A stretch of DNA of 64,000 nt from Heterobilharzia americana (lineage: Eukaryota > Platyhelminthes > Trematoda > Strigeidida > Schistosomatidae), in the NCBI GenBank assembly GCA_944470555.2, contig OX104127.1, forward strand, positions 157,455,276-157,519,275. Direction: 5' to 3'. Positions within the stretch are counted from its first letter, which is position 1; each line of letters starts with the position of its first letter. A program made the translations under genes and the position numbers. Shown in pieces: positions 42,901-55,500 of this stretch. Below the pieces are notes generated by a model. That model made no database searches and was not told the origin of the DNA. It was given only the letters and a program-made list of their open reading frames with translations.

Positions 42901-45900
42901 ATCTAACCATTTGTCTTACATGTGTACTTGTTAATTGAGATCACGAGTCGCGTAAACAGATCCACATTGGCAAGTTAATTCCATGCACCCCGTTATCCTA
43001 CACTGCGCCAATACATTGAGACTGCCGTTTCAGAAAGACTTCAGCATGTAGGAGATTGTTTATTTCGGCGGACAACCTTATTAAAAGTTGCGAACACTTT
43101 TAATCACCAGTTGGCTTTCCTCTTCTTCAACTGACGTCAAGTTCAGCATGTGTCCACCTAAATGAAATTGCCATATAAATTGCTGGTGCATAATGGAAAT
43201 TTAGAAACTGCTGTTAATATCAAACGAAGTAATTAGCCACCAATATGTCCTCCCTCACGGTGCTTTTGCTTGCTTATATGAGCATGGGCCAACTTCAGCA
43301 TACGGACAAGTTCGTTTTTAGAGTCTTTCACTCATAAAGGCCACTAAGAAACCAGCCGATGGAAATGTAAAATAATAACAGCGTAATATGAACAGGAGAC
43401 CTGCTATTAGAATTCCATCCACCTTGGGCTGAAATCGGTAAGCTGCTAGATAGTTTTCTGATGACTTGATACCACTTTATAATCTCTGGTTTGTTCAAAC
43501 TGCACTTTCACGAAATTCACAAATTATACAGATATTTCGCAACAGAAAGCAAACGAAAGGCATTCCAACTTGTTACGTGCGTACATACTTTCATGATATA
43601 ATGTGGTAAATTCCAACATTTTTAGCACGTTTTTTGTGTGAAATCAACAGTTACGCCATGAGATAAACCCTGTTTGCAGTACTTCGGCCAGACAGAATAC
43701 CTGATGACGTTCGCATTCAGTTGATCATGGCTTTTACCCAATGCCACGGCCATTGCCTCAGGTGAGTGCAAAACTCGCCTTGACAATGTCAAAGACCTGA
43801 ACCTGTTTCAGTATTCGTCTGGCCTTTTTAAACCTACATTCCTGTGGACGTTTGCACCATTGAATCGCTTTTGAAGTAATAATGGTAAGTTTTCCCAGCA
43901 AATACACTGGCCTGACCCCATAACTTCATTGCTCCCACCTAACATACTTTCAAACTTTTCTTAGAAGCTTGGATGTTCTTCCGGGTCTTCACCGAGGCTA
44001 CGTAGCCCAAAGTTGAACAACTTAAAACATGATCTTTGTCTAATGAGTTGGTTCCAAAGGCGATCACAACCAGATTTATCCGGTATAATCACAGGTCTAC
44101 GGTAGATACTGGTAGCAGTCACTTCAACAACCATATCTGAAAAGCAAAGTTCTATACTTGGCCAGGGCATCCCCGATAGCATTTACCAAGTTGTGCGATC
44201 CAAATATGCCTGTAAGTCTGGGATCATGACCCGAACCCGATACACCACGAAGGATCAAACTGAGTACTTCACAAAGTGGAGACGATCGAAAATTTTCAGC
44301 GCAGCAAGAAAGTACCACGTCCGTGTTAAGATAGGCAATGAACACTGATAGTGAGCTCCGCCTGCCAAAACAAAGCGATCGGGAAAAACACAACAAAATT
44401 CAAGGTTGAATAGGTTCGAAGTTAAACTAGTCTGCCCGTGACCTGCGAAATCGACATTATAATTACACAGGCATCTAATAGAGTATGTAATGTAAATCTG
44501 ATACAAGCTTACACATTACCTTCGATCGAATTCCTTGCAGATCCTGATTATGCGAAAGAGCACTGAATGCCGCAGCACGAATAGAGTAGGCTAATGAAAA
44601 AACTCAGATGACATCAAATAAAAGTAACTGTTCCCATGTTTGAATACCATTGACACTTTCCAACAAAAATAAGGTTCATTCTTTTATCGAACAAACATCT
44701 TGAGTTTCGGACAGCCTGGTCTAAATTGAACGGGGCTGCAACATGAAGCAGACAAGAAGCACTGGTTTGCCAAAACATACACGATCGCACCAAAGCGTCA
44801 ACCACTCACTCGTCATCTCATTTCACTCCCGATCGCGCATACAGGTTATTCTTCATTGCATGTTGTTAAACACTTTCAACTGATAACAGGAAGAATTCAG
44901 AATTGAGCACAATCACAAACTAGTCGATGGATGAGCTGTAACTTTTGGCAACGGAATTCAAAAGGATGGAATGTAATCAGCATTTATTGCCATAGCGCAT
45001 AACACTCAACATTCTCAAATCACTCCTCACTTTTCAGCATGCATAGAGTGTTAAAGTTTAGGTCGTCTTCGATCATACTTTTTTCACTGCAGTGACACAA
45101 AGGTAGCGCAAAATCCCGAATTTCCGTTAAAAGCAGTCAACATGTTTGACTTCTCTTTATGATGCTAGGTTACACCAGATGAACGTTTAGTTTACCGTGA
45201 ATTCTTATGCTTATAGCTTCAGAGGCCAAATGAACCCTTATTGACGATTTCGGGAATCCGTAAGTTTCCACACAATCATGTAATCTGAGTGAATATCCAT
45301 ATTCAAGCATTTTCCTCGGTCCAAGCGTTACCGTTCACAGCAATTTAGATTTGAGCCATGAGAATTAGGTGTATTGGTGCAAGGGAATGAACATTTAAAG
45401 AACTGCAGATTAATGGCAATGGACTTTCCATACTCTTCATGCTAAGGTATGAAGCATCATCAAGGAGTTATATTCACTGTTCGATTAAGTACTAAAGAAG
45501 CCCGTTGCACAGCGTTGTTGTTGTTGCTAACTTTAGAGCCAGTAGGTGAGTTGATCCCTTAGATTTAACCGTCTGTCTAGATTTTCGTAGCCGTTTTCAC
45601 CATCCAGAAACTGAGTACTTCGAGGGTAGATAAGTGTTCATATGGTGAAAAAATCAAATGAGTGATTGGAACCTGGAAGTTATTACTTAATGGACAGTAA
45701 TTTTCCTGGGAGCACAGTTTCATTGCTTCGCAAACCGATGGACTGTTGAGGATTGGTAACATGTATTCCCTATTTAAGTTCTCTTGTTATCGTCGAAGGC
45801 TATCTTGATGATGTGAGTCTTCGAAGGTTTGAGCCAAATCCTTTGTTCGCTTGGAGTTTGGATTTCCAGGCAATTCATCACAGTCCATTTTCCCGGAATA

Positions 45901-46105
45901 TAATGACACTTCTATGCCACAACAATCTGGATTTGTGGTAGAGAAACAACAAATCGGGTGTAGCCTCCCTACCTTTGTGGTCGGAAATTGTTTATTCATT
46001 AAGATGTCCTATTATGTCTGCAGTTTCAGTAGCAGCATTCATAGTGCCGTTTATAACGCTGTCCTGCAATGTAGAGCTAGGCCACCCAACAAACTAAGTC
46101 ACGGT
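39926..46105. other. unassigned 6-kb region
   Basis: Frames reach 130 codons (42153-42545 minus, 40899-41258 minus, 41128-41397 plus) but none has a motif I can identify and no coherent exon chain was found. No tandem repeats. Decayed mobile DNA is the simplest reading; a gene with short exons cannot be excluded. Confidence 0.3.
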
Positions 46106-46111
46106 GTCCGA

Positions 46112-48560
46112 CTAACGTGCTTTCCTGGGTAAACAGTTTTGTATCTGAGCGCATTTTATCGTAAAGAAGTTCTCCCTGGTGACAGTTCTGAGATACCTAA
46201 TTTGTGCTGCTACAGCTGTGTTCCTTGATCCATTTGTAGTTTTATTTATAAACCGCAGGTACGTGCATGTACCGCACACCAACCCGTTAAGGAGCTTATA
46301 AAACGTCACCAGGCCTAGTCCGAGCCTTCGTTTCCACAGTGGTTCAAGTCCTGGGATGTTGCTTCCAGTAATATATTTCGCGTCGTTATTCCTGATGAGC
46401 CTTCCCATTGTAAATATCTCTTCATTCCTTCGACTTCCAGTCTATTCGCAACCCATACGCTGCCGTAGATAAATCAAAAATATTGGAGCAGCGGTCGCAC
46501 ATATGTTTTACACAGGATAACCCTGGATTCGGTGCTATAGAAGTTTCGTAGTAGGAAACCCAACAGTTTACGTTATTTCGACACCTGTATAAATAAATGC
46601 TCAGGGGAGGTTAAATTGTGGAAATGTCGCAGCCTTCAGTCTTGTATGGACTTCAGTCTTGGGGGTGAATACTCATTTATCATTCAGTTTAGTTCAAGTG
46701 CATAGTCACCTATGCATATCCAGCCACATTTTTCTACGCTAAATTGGAATCATCAAGTGTTGCACCACGAGCTGATATATCTTAGTTCCTCTCGCACCGA
46801 GCCAATGGTCAACGCTAAGTTACTGTTGAGGCATGTGTGCACTACTTTTAGGTCATCTGCACGTGGGAATGGCCTGCCTACCTTGGAACATCTACTTGTG
46901 CTATTGATGTGCATTGTGAAGAAGGGTGGGCTTAAGACGCTTCCCTGGACAACTCCACTAGTTACTGGTTTAGGCGTTGAGATAGTTGAACCAACTTCTG
47001 TTCTTTGACAACGGTTACACAGAGGGGATTTTAACCACTCAAAGGCTGAATTACAGATTCCAGGGGAACTTAGTCCACTGATAAGCAAGTTGTGTAGGAG
47101 TGTGTCAAGGGCTATAGAGATGTTGAATTAAAGTATTATCACCACCTTTTTCTGATCCCTTTCGCTGGTGATCTCGTTAGAAAAGTCGAGAAGGCTGGTA
47201 GTGAAAGACCTTTTCAGGAACCCACATTGTGATGAGCAGATACGGTTAGATTCTAGCAGGTGATCGGACATCCGGTTTCTAACCACCTTTTCCATGATCC
47301 ATGGGGTGGCTGGGGTTGTATTAACCGGTCTGTAATTGCTAACTCTGGCTTTGGCCCCCGACCTGCGTTTTGGCAGTATAGAGGTGGTTCTGCATTCACC
47401 AGGATATGCCCTGGAATCTGATGAGAGGGCATATATTCCGAGCAATAAAACTGCCATATCCGTCCCAGCCCTTTTGCCAGTTATTGACGTTATCTCGTCT
47501 GTCCGACAGCAAACATTTACTTTTATGGTTTTAACTACATCATCGATGCTATTTACGTCGAATTCTTTGCTGCCCGTCATCATGCTGCTTGTACTGGCTA
47601 CCTCGATATCTGGAGCTAGAGGTGAGTTAGTGCCATTGAGAAACCGCTCACCGGGGAGCTCACAAATCATCTGTGGATCATGGCAACCCCTACCTTGATG
47701 CCTTTAATGAGTCATTAAAAAGTCTCGTATTTTTCGCTTTCTCAGGATACTGCAGAGTTCGTGCGCTTTGAACAGACTGTCAAGGGCCCTACACTCTCCA
47801 ACCAGTGCCTTCCCTCGGTGTCTTTCTTGAAGCGAAAGGGATATTGTGTGTCTCTGATCCAGCACACTAAAGTACCCCAAAGCAAAGCACTTTTTCCAAG
47901 TCTCCTCAGTTTATAACGAGCTTTCCCATCTGTATATAAAGTTGCCTTCAGGCCGAGTTTCATAGGCAAATTTTTTTCCTGATGGGAGCCAATAATCTTG
48001 TAAAATTCGTCAAGAGTTTGACACAGGTTACCACCGGTGAAAGAGTCTTCCCAATCGGATCACCTTGTGAGTGTTTCAAGGAGCTCCTAGCCAGCATTCT
48101 TGATGTCTTTGTGTTGAAAGTACTTCGGTGTTACTTCATGTGCACCTTGGCAAGCTACTAGAAGCGGCAGAGAGCAAAGCGATATGCCACGATCGCTGTT
48201 TGCAAATTTTTCTACCACCTGTAAGGACAATAAGCCAGTGTTGTGGCAAAGTATCGAGTCAGGAGTGCTAATATTTCTTTTGAGAGGAGTGCATGTATCG
48301 CTGCCAACCGTTCCTGTCAGTGGCCGCTAGGAGTTTGTTATAGTTTGTCGGACTTGTGCATATGTTTTAGTCTACTCCGGGTGGGTTAAGGCCACAGCAG
48401 GTTATCCTGGAATCAAAAGGTTTTCTCACACAGAATTCTGTAAGTTCTGTCGTCACCCTAATTCTGGCCTTGATGGGAATCCAAGGTAAAACTTCTGGTA
48501 TCTCTCCTTGCATTGTGACTTTACTGGTCTCAAGCTTTTTCTCCCAGCCCCATAATAATT
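46112..48560 (-). mobile_element. CR1-D LINE, 5'-truncated, decayed
   Basis: Minus-strand order: late endonuclease/linker (about 48340-47990: TPDSILCHNTGLLS, then QVVEKFANSD), linker (47969-47742), RT fingers (47670-47128: SNYRPVNTTPATPWIMEKVV, then SSQCGFLKR), palm (47088-46753: SGVVQGSVLSPPFF, catalytic box RADDLKVVH instead of YADD), C-terminus (46408-46112: PLWKRRLGLGLVTFYKLLNG, then FFTIKCAQIQNCLP). The frame breaks between segments. Different subfamily from CR1-A/B/C. Confidence 0.85.
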
Positions 48561-49125
48561 ATCGCTGCTGTTGCTTGTGCTCGAGGTTGGACTATAAGTA
48601 GAGCTTTCCCCACCACTTCTTGTATTACTGAACGAGCTTAAACGGGGTGCCTGTTGAGAAGTAGTACTTCTTCTTGTGCCACCTTAACTGCCAGTTTTCT
48701 TTTTCTGTTACACAAGCGCGTGACCAAGCCCGTTTTGACCGCTTAAAAATGACATGACCCAAAGTTCAAGTGTGGTTTTTACAGACACTAAAATCCAAAC
48801 CTCTTTCCCGCCTTTGCCCTATTTGCAATCCCTCTCATCACTATCCGGGTCACGCCTGAGCTGTGGTGAATCAACTACAGCGTCTTGTTCTAACGTTCCT
48901 GAAGTCCGAGCAACGTTGAACGACTGAAATGAATGACTGTGGAGACAGCCGCCTGAGTTATGAACTTTTTAAAGAAAATTGGGGTGCCAGGTGGTTTTGT
49001 GGGCAGAAACATTTGAAAAGTGTTTGGAAGTTGAACAAGTTATTAGAGATAGGGCTTACAGTGGTTAATAATGAGGCCACCATTATCACCCGACAAAGGC
49101 TGCTAGATAGACAAATGTGACGGAC
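48561..49125. other. unassigned spacer
   Basis: No recognised feature. It may contain the decayed 5' part of CR1-D. Confidence 0.3.
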
Positions 49126-49129
49126 ATCA

Positions 49130-49505
49130 AACCTCAAAAGTAGAAGATAGTGTTCTTCTACATTCAAAATTAACCTGACACTATTCTTTAATGTGCTACA
49201 TAAACACACGTTTACAGCCAGCGGTGAGTTTCAGGTCGAACACAACAGTTGTTACGGTCTGCGCAACCATGCCCATAGCGTCAAAAAGAAATCGTTCAAG
49301 TCCTGCTTGCGCGCAAACTTCTTTGTTGTCAAACTCTGTCAGTCGTGGAACAGACATCCAGCTAAGGTGAGGGCCTCTAAATCAACCTCTAAATTTCGTC
49401 GGTTACTGGCTAACTTCTTATCATCTGATGATTTCTACGGCTTATCGAATACACCAACAGTCCCTTTCACGACACTTCGTATATTCGGCTCTCCTAATGA
49501 ATAAT
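49130..49505 (+). mobile_element. CR1-D-type C-terminal fragment
   Basis: A plus-strand frame at 49193-49504 contains NSCYGLRNHAHSVKKKSF, then RANFFVVKLCQSWNRHPAKV and SKFRRLLANFL, the family's final RxNFFSxRIxxxWNxLPxxV block. It lies head to head with the minus-strand CR1-D. Confidence 0.65.
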
Positions 49506-50775
49506 GAGAGCCACCACACATACACTGACCTTTCATACGAAGCGTTGAGGAGACTTCCACAAGTTACCACCTCAAACTAACGGCACATTGTGTCCCACCC
49601 AACACGGTAATCAAAAACAGAAATCCCACATCACATGATAGCGTGAAATCTATACTCTTAAATACTCTACAGAAAAAGGATATACAATGGAAGCCATAAC
49701 AGGGGAAGTTAAGTAGGGAGAGACATGAACATAGAAAACACCCTCCTTGTTGAAATTCTTGCTTTCTTCGCCTGCTGCTTCGTCTGTATTTTTTCTCGTT
49801 GTAGAAAAATAATTCAGTTCTAAACGTTGGCTTTGTTGCCATTGAGAATTAATTACTTAAGGGACAGACTATGGCTGAAACTACCCTTAATGGAGGGTAA
49901 CCAGCTTTACCAGGTTCACAGTACCCAAATACAACAAGCAGAAATGAAAAATATTCACTGGACTACAACTTCGTAATTATTGAAATCTAGGATTAACTCA
50001 TCATAAAAGTGACCGGCAAAGTCCAGCACTTACCAACTGCAAGGCTGTCACGACCCATGAAAACGAAGGACAAGATGTTCTGGAAGCCCACTCGGTGCAT
50101 TCAAGCAAGCCCATTGCTTCTGGACGCTGGAGTTGGAGAGGTGAAGACATTTGGCTTTCAGTCACAATATTCATCAAGATTATGAATCTTTGTTATAGAA
50201 TAGTGTTAACAGGGATGAATTATGCAGTCCTGGAATCGTCAATGAAATACAATATGTAAACAGTTCATAAACTTTTCGTTATTATCTCGAGCAAAAAGTA
50301 CAAACTGTTACAATGGAAGTATTAGCTTCAAGGCCTATTTTTCTCCAGGTAATACCCGTGGTGTCTAGATACAAACCTGATTTTTTTGTTAATGTGAAGA
50401 CAATACTTCCACTTGTCCAACCTGCAAATTTTCTGCACACTTATTCTTCTGGGATGTTCCATTATGTGAATATGCAGCACTTATATCTTCTAGTGACAAG
50501 GGGTAGGGATTCAGATTACCCTACATGAAGATGGATGTAATTTGTATATAAACTTGTTCATACCTGCAAAAACGGTGTGTGTCTGTATATTCAGGAGTAA
50601 ATATTATTATTATTATTAGGTTGCAAAGTATCTATCTCATTTGTGGTATATCTTTCTTCACCCCCTGAAGAAATGAACGTAACCTGGATATTCTCTTCAC
50701 AGGAAGCCTGTATACTAGACCAAGCCACTCTAAAGACACTGCGGGGATCTCCTCAGAACCACGCGCCGTTTTCTG
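49506..50775. other. unassigned region with (ATT)n
   Basis: Nothing coding recognised. A (TAT)n/(ATT)n run at about 50603-50620 could be the reversed tail of an RTE-type element, but no RTE coding sequence flanks it. Confidence 0.3.
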
Positions 50776-50779
50776 GCTA

Positions 50780-53560
50780 GTGCGAGCTCAAAGTTCCACG
50801 AGACCTGTGCGCGACCTCATCTTGGGGCTAACTATTTGGTCACCCTCCTTGCCTAACAAGGAGTGTTTTGCAAAATATCTCAGAAACAAACTCCACGTGG
50901 CATCTTTGAGCTGTAACACAAGACTTACGGAAATCGGCAGCTGCATGAAGTGCATAGGTGACTGGATAATAGATGACGAAATTGCAAGTGAACTGAGCCG
51001 CTCAAGTAGAGCACCACTACCTGAAAGTTGTTGCGATGACGAAACTAAAATGGAATCACTTGTGAAATCGTGTGGACAACCAAGTAATCAACATTATCCT
51101 TCTGCGGGCCCGCAATCCATGGAAGGTACCACTGGTGCATGTGAACATTTTTCGTTCTATTGATAGCTTCGGAAAGGTTGACTGGTCACTTGGTGAATCA
51201 GGGTTTGCTTTCACTCCTTTAAAAAGTACATAAGACAGAGGGAACCAGCAGAAATTGTCGTAGCCTTTTTAGTATCGATTAGCCTCTACGCAGATTCTCT
51301 CCGGTAATGCTGAAACCACCACTACAGACTGTTACTCCTTCACCCCTCTGTTGTGACTCATTCATTTACCCCTCTATATTCATACAACACTGCATCGGTT
51401 GCCCGATAATGGTGCTCTACTTTTTCGTTTCCTTATGTCCAGTGTGATAGCTGACAGATTTACTCATTATCCAGCGTCGGTAGAGCGAAGGTAACAAATT
51501 GACAACTTTTCAACTTTGGCATTAGGTTCTTGTGGCTTGGTCGATGTTATACGGTTTTCCTCCTGCAGCCTTGTCTCTTTTCGGCAGTTTTAAATGACCG
51601 ACTGGGAAAATGTTTTCAGTTGGTCACAAAGGCACTACCGTCTCATACGGAACCGCGCGAGTTTAACTAACACTCACCAAATCCCCTAGACTCTGTTACA
51701 TCGGAGTCCGCCAAAAGTCTGGGGTGCCCACGCGAAATGCACAAATCAGAACGAAAACTCAACTGGTGCACAGTGGCTGGTAGGAAAGCGATTAAAACCC
51801 TGAGAGAGCTATCTGTACATATGGCTACAGTATCAGGCAATACAAATGTTGGAGGGCACTTGCTATGGTTGATTACTTGATATAAGAAGCGGTACTCTTC
51901 ACAGGCTTCGTTCTTTCTTTGCTTCTGCATTCGTCTATTATGTCTCTGAGGTCTCCTGACCTAGCGGGAGGGAACAGAAAGGGGAGATAGGGTTCAATGC
52001 AACGTCTCGGAGCCACGTGCCCCATGAGTTGATCTCCCTTCGCTCTACGATAGGATAAAGAGAAGAAGTATGTCTGGATACCTACTTGCAGAAGATTTTA
52101 TTACAAAGTCTCAGCACACCTTTATGAAGAACATATCATGCATTACATGTCATTTCGACTTTTTCAACCTCATTACCAGTAGTCGTGAAGCACGCAGAAT
52201 AGTCCTTGTACTGCACCTCGGTATATCGAAGGCAATTGGCATGGTTTTTGCACAATATACCATTCGAAAAGTTAAACGCGTTAGGTATTAGCAACCCTCT
52301 GGCTAAAATCATTTCTTAGTGATCGCACTCAAATAACAAAAGTCAGTTCAGCTCTGTCTACTCCAGGATACATCACAAGTGTTGTGCAAGGTAGCCTTCT
52401 CGGACTTCTTTCGCTTATTATCTACATTAACAGTGCTTGCAACTGCTTTGCCACAGGTGACGTCTTTCTATGTTTTTTTAACTGAGTTTAATGACATTCA
52501 GCCAGTACCACTCAGGGCTCAAGTCTTGCAGATATTTTGAGATGTGTCAACGTGATCAAGCCTGTAAACCGGCTTCTCTCATGTTAAAATCTTTCTTTAA
52601 CGCGAGAATAAAACATTTATTCATTTATTTATGTGCCGATGACCTAAAAGTCGTTTACTCTTGTTATAGCCATGAGCTAGGTGACACTGCTATTCGACAT
52701 GAACTGAAAAAGCTTTCTTGGTGCGCTGATACCCTTCTACAGCTCAACATCGGCAAATGTGGATGGATCTGCATTGGTAGCAGTAACCTTGACTCGATAT
52801 TTGAGGTATCTGGACAACGGTTACCGAAACTTAGTTCTGCCTCAGACCTAGGGCTCAGATATTCCGGCGACTTGAATTTTTCTGAGCAGGCGGCTTACAG
52901 CGAAGCTAAGTCACGCAGACTCCTAGGATGCATCATTCGTAACTTTTATAGTACTGAATCAAGGGTCCTACTCCACAGAGTATGCATCCGTCCAATTTTA
53001 GAATACTGCTCATTTGTCATAAGCAGCTTTCAAATGGACGATGAGCTAAAAATCGAAGGGTACAACGCCACTTTACATTGAGAACACTAGGAGCTGACTG
53101 CAACCTTGACTACGCCTCCAGATGCAACATGCTAGGACTAGAAACTCCCTGGAAGAGACGACTAAGGATGAATCTTGTACTTTGTTAAAAACTACTTTGT
53201 AAGCGAATGCACTCATATGGCTCAGGGACTAAAATGATTGTATCGTCCATTTACAGTGTGAGTAATCACAAACAATTAGCTAAAACTGAGTGTTGTAAGA
53301 CCAGTGTGTGAGGCAATTTCTCCTTCATTAAGTTCTCTCACATCTCGAATAGACTTCCTAAGGAGATACGTACTGCAGGTTCATTACCTGTCCTTCGCTC
53401 CTCACTTAATAAGCTCCTCACATATGATGAGCCTATCACTCGTTTGGTCACCATGTATACGTTCTGGGCCAATGAAAACATACCAGGCCCCCTAAAAGTG
53501 TAGGGCAAAACTATCATCAATCCCAAGTATTTTTTTCTGAATGGGCCCTAACATTATTGC
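50780..53560 (+). mobile_element. CR1-D LINE (+), decayed, with nested 3' module
   Basis: Endonuclease start trace YLRNKLHVASLSCNTR (about 50875-50925), then RT fingers (52060-52290: QHTFMKNISCITCHFDFFNL, family form QHGFLKxxSCxTCHLDFFN), palm (about 52330-52440: TSVVQGS-like reading VVQGSLLG), catalytic box CADDLKVVYS (about 52630-52660), C-terminal frame to 53081, and FIKFSHISNRLPKEIRTAGS at 53323-53382. A ~150-bp foreign 3'-end module interrupts it at about 52480-52628 yet leaves the frame open. Confidence 0.8.
52480..52628 (+). mobile_element. nested CR1 3'-terminal module inside RT gene
   Basis: Contains gcctgtaaaccggcttctctc and ends aataaaacatttattcattt, the same terminal sequence as 54755-54845 and 39865-39925. 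It lies just upstream of the catalytic ADD codons of the host CR1-D RT. The left boundary is approximate. Confidence 0.6.
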
Positions 53561-54700
53561 ACGGGGCGTTTGACTGCTATTTCACTGGCTTAGGTTGTGT
53601 AGTCAGTAAAGTACACATTGGTAAAGTATATATCACCTTGATGTTGAGTCAGTTCTACCTGCACGTTTACAAATGAACACGGTATATCCAAAGCTTGTAC
53701 GCATTTTACGCAGGATAATCATAAGAGTCATTTTTATATGCATAAATTAAAGTGTACGTATAGCTCGAGTGTCTCAGAGATAGGAACTTCTCTCTTCCCA
53801 ATTTCGTCTTGTGTGGTATATCATCCTCCGGTTTCTGCTCTTGCTTTCCTTTTCTCCCTCTCTTTTCAGCTGAAGTTTGAAGAGAAAACCTTGTGCATAA
53901 TTTTGGCCAAACTTGTCAGCCTACTAATACGCTGCTTCATACATGATACCAGAAATTATTGGAAGAATACTTCATCTGGTCTCCCCGTACTGATTTTCAA
54001 CTCTCTGAAACGTTCTACAACAGCTTAGATGCAACCGTATACGAAAACCCAACTACAATGAATGATCTAAGGCTTCTGGACGGTCATAATGGCAGCAAAA
54101 ATCTGGACAAACAACCAAATCTAAGAAATAAACTCACCCAGTGACTCGAATACTTCACCTCATTTGACTCCGTTTTGTAAAAGACAGTTAACAGTCAACA
54201 TAGCTCCTTGGCAATGCTGTGTGCTCCAATGTGAATTCTGTGTTCAGAACTGCATCACCATTGGATAAGAGTCTTTCAGATGTTTATCTCTTTGTACAGC
54301 AACAACTAAACCTTATGGATTACGTCTTTAGTGTTGAGTAAGGTCACTCCACGAGTGGGAAATGCGCGGACTTACGTACTCACGTGGATTATATGGTTAT
54401 GCTGACACTCACTGTTACCTGAAATTGATGAAGTGAGTTTCCGTTGGCCAACAACACTATAAACATGCTAACTGATGTCAAAATAAACGTTTATTTGAAG
54501 GAACACGGAACTATACCTCCAGGTTAACCATCTAGGTCACATGTAACGCAAACGTCAAATGCTGAACGATTTTTGTATCACTTTGTGTAAAAAGAATGGT
54601 GAGTGGAGACAACGGAAACTCATAAACAATCTGAATCTATTGTGAAGTGATGTTTTTCCGTTCCTTTCATAACCTGTAGTCACTTTTATTATCATGATAA
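53561..54700. other. unassigned region
   Basis: No recognised feature. It contains a perfect 16-bp palindrome, aaataaacgtttattt, at 54481-54496. Confidence 0.3.
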
Positions 54701-54845
54701 ACCCTGATGGGATACCTTCTGTATCGTTCAGAACAGCTCAACTACTGGAGATTTCCTTACCATTATCAATTTGGTGATGCCTGCAAACTGGCTTCTCTCA
54801 CGTTAAACTGTTAATTTGAGAACAAAATATTTATTAATTATTCAT
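54700..54845 (+). mobile_element. CR1-type 3'-terminal module (solo)
   Basis: gatgcctgcaaactggcttc at about 54776-54795, followed by aaatatttattaattattca; same family as 52480-52628. It abuts the minus-strand CR1 fragment starting at about 54850. Confidence 0.5.
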
Positions 54846-54849
54846 TAAG

Positions 54850-55500
54850 TTGATCCCCATAGATCAAGCCAGCCACAGCACGGATCATACGAGTGGCTGC
54901 CCTCTGAACTCTTTTCGGAAGGTCTGAGTTACTTTTCAGATGGGGGCTTACCACCTGTGTACAGTTCCCTAGTTCAGGTCTTATTAAGGATGTGTATAAA
55001 ATGGTGGGCATTTCACCACTTTTTTGTGAACATTCCGCCCAATGTCCACCGTCCTAGAACTAGCTGTGACCAATCAACATTATGCCATGATCTTCGAATC
55101 GTAACTCGCTGTGACTCCTGGGTCATTGTAGGGCAGTATCGAAAGTAGAGTCCCGTCAGCATCTTAGGTGTTGCCGTCTGTGTGCCCCGTGTGCAACCTA
55201 AAACATTTACCAGTTTGATAGCCATCGCCAACCAGGTAAACCAGGTAAACAAGCTGTTTAGGCCCGTATGAAGTGCCCACATATCCTCGTCATCCCTAAT
55301 TTCTTTCCAGATGTTTACACCATCAGCGCAAGTAACCACGGCGGATTAAGTGATACCCGATGGTCCATTTATATACAGAAGAAATAGTAGGAAACCTAGC
55401 ACTGTATCTTGCTGCAAGCCACTCCGTTTATTTCCTGGAGAGTGGAGTGCGGGAAGGACAGCACGGAACCCTATTTAAAGCCCTCAAACGACTATAAGAC
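54850..55500 (-). mobile_element. CR1 LINE fragment, RT palm region (decayed)
   Basis: The minus strand reads GLQQDTVLG, then CADGVNIWKEI (family YADDxKIWxxI), GLNSLFTWFTWLAMA (family LNxLxxWSxxWxM), CPTMTQESQRVTIRRSWHN, SSEGSHSYDPCCGWL. The second catalytic Asp is replaced by Gly. Closest in type to CR1-C. Confidence 0.7.

Noticed and set aside
54481..54496. 16-bp perfect palindrome aaataaacgtttattt as an operator
   Set aside because: AT-rich palindromes of this size arise by chance and it may derive from CR1 tail repeats; no context supports a binding site.
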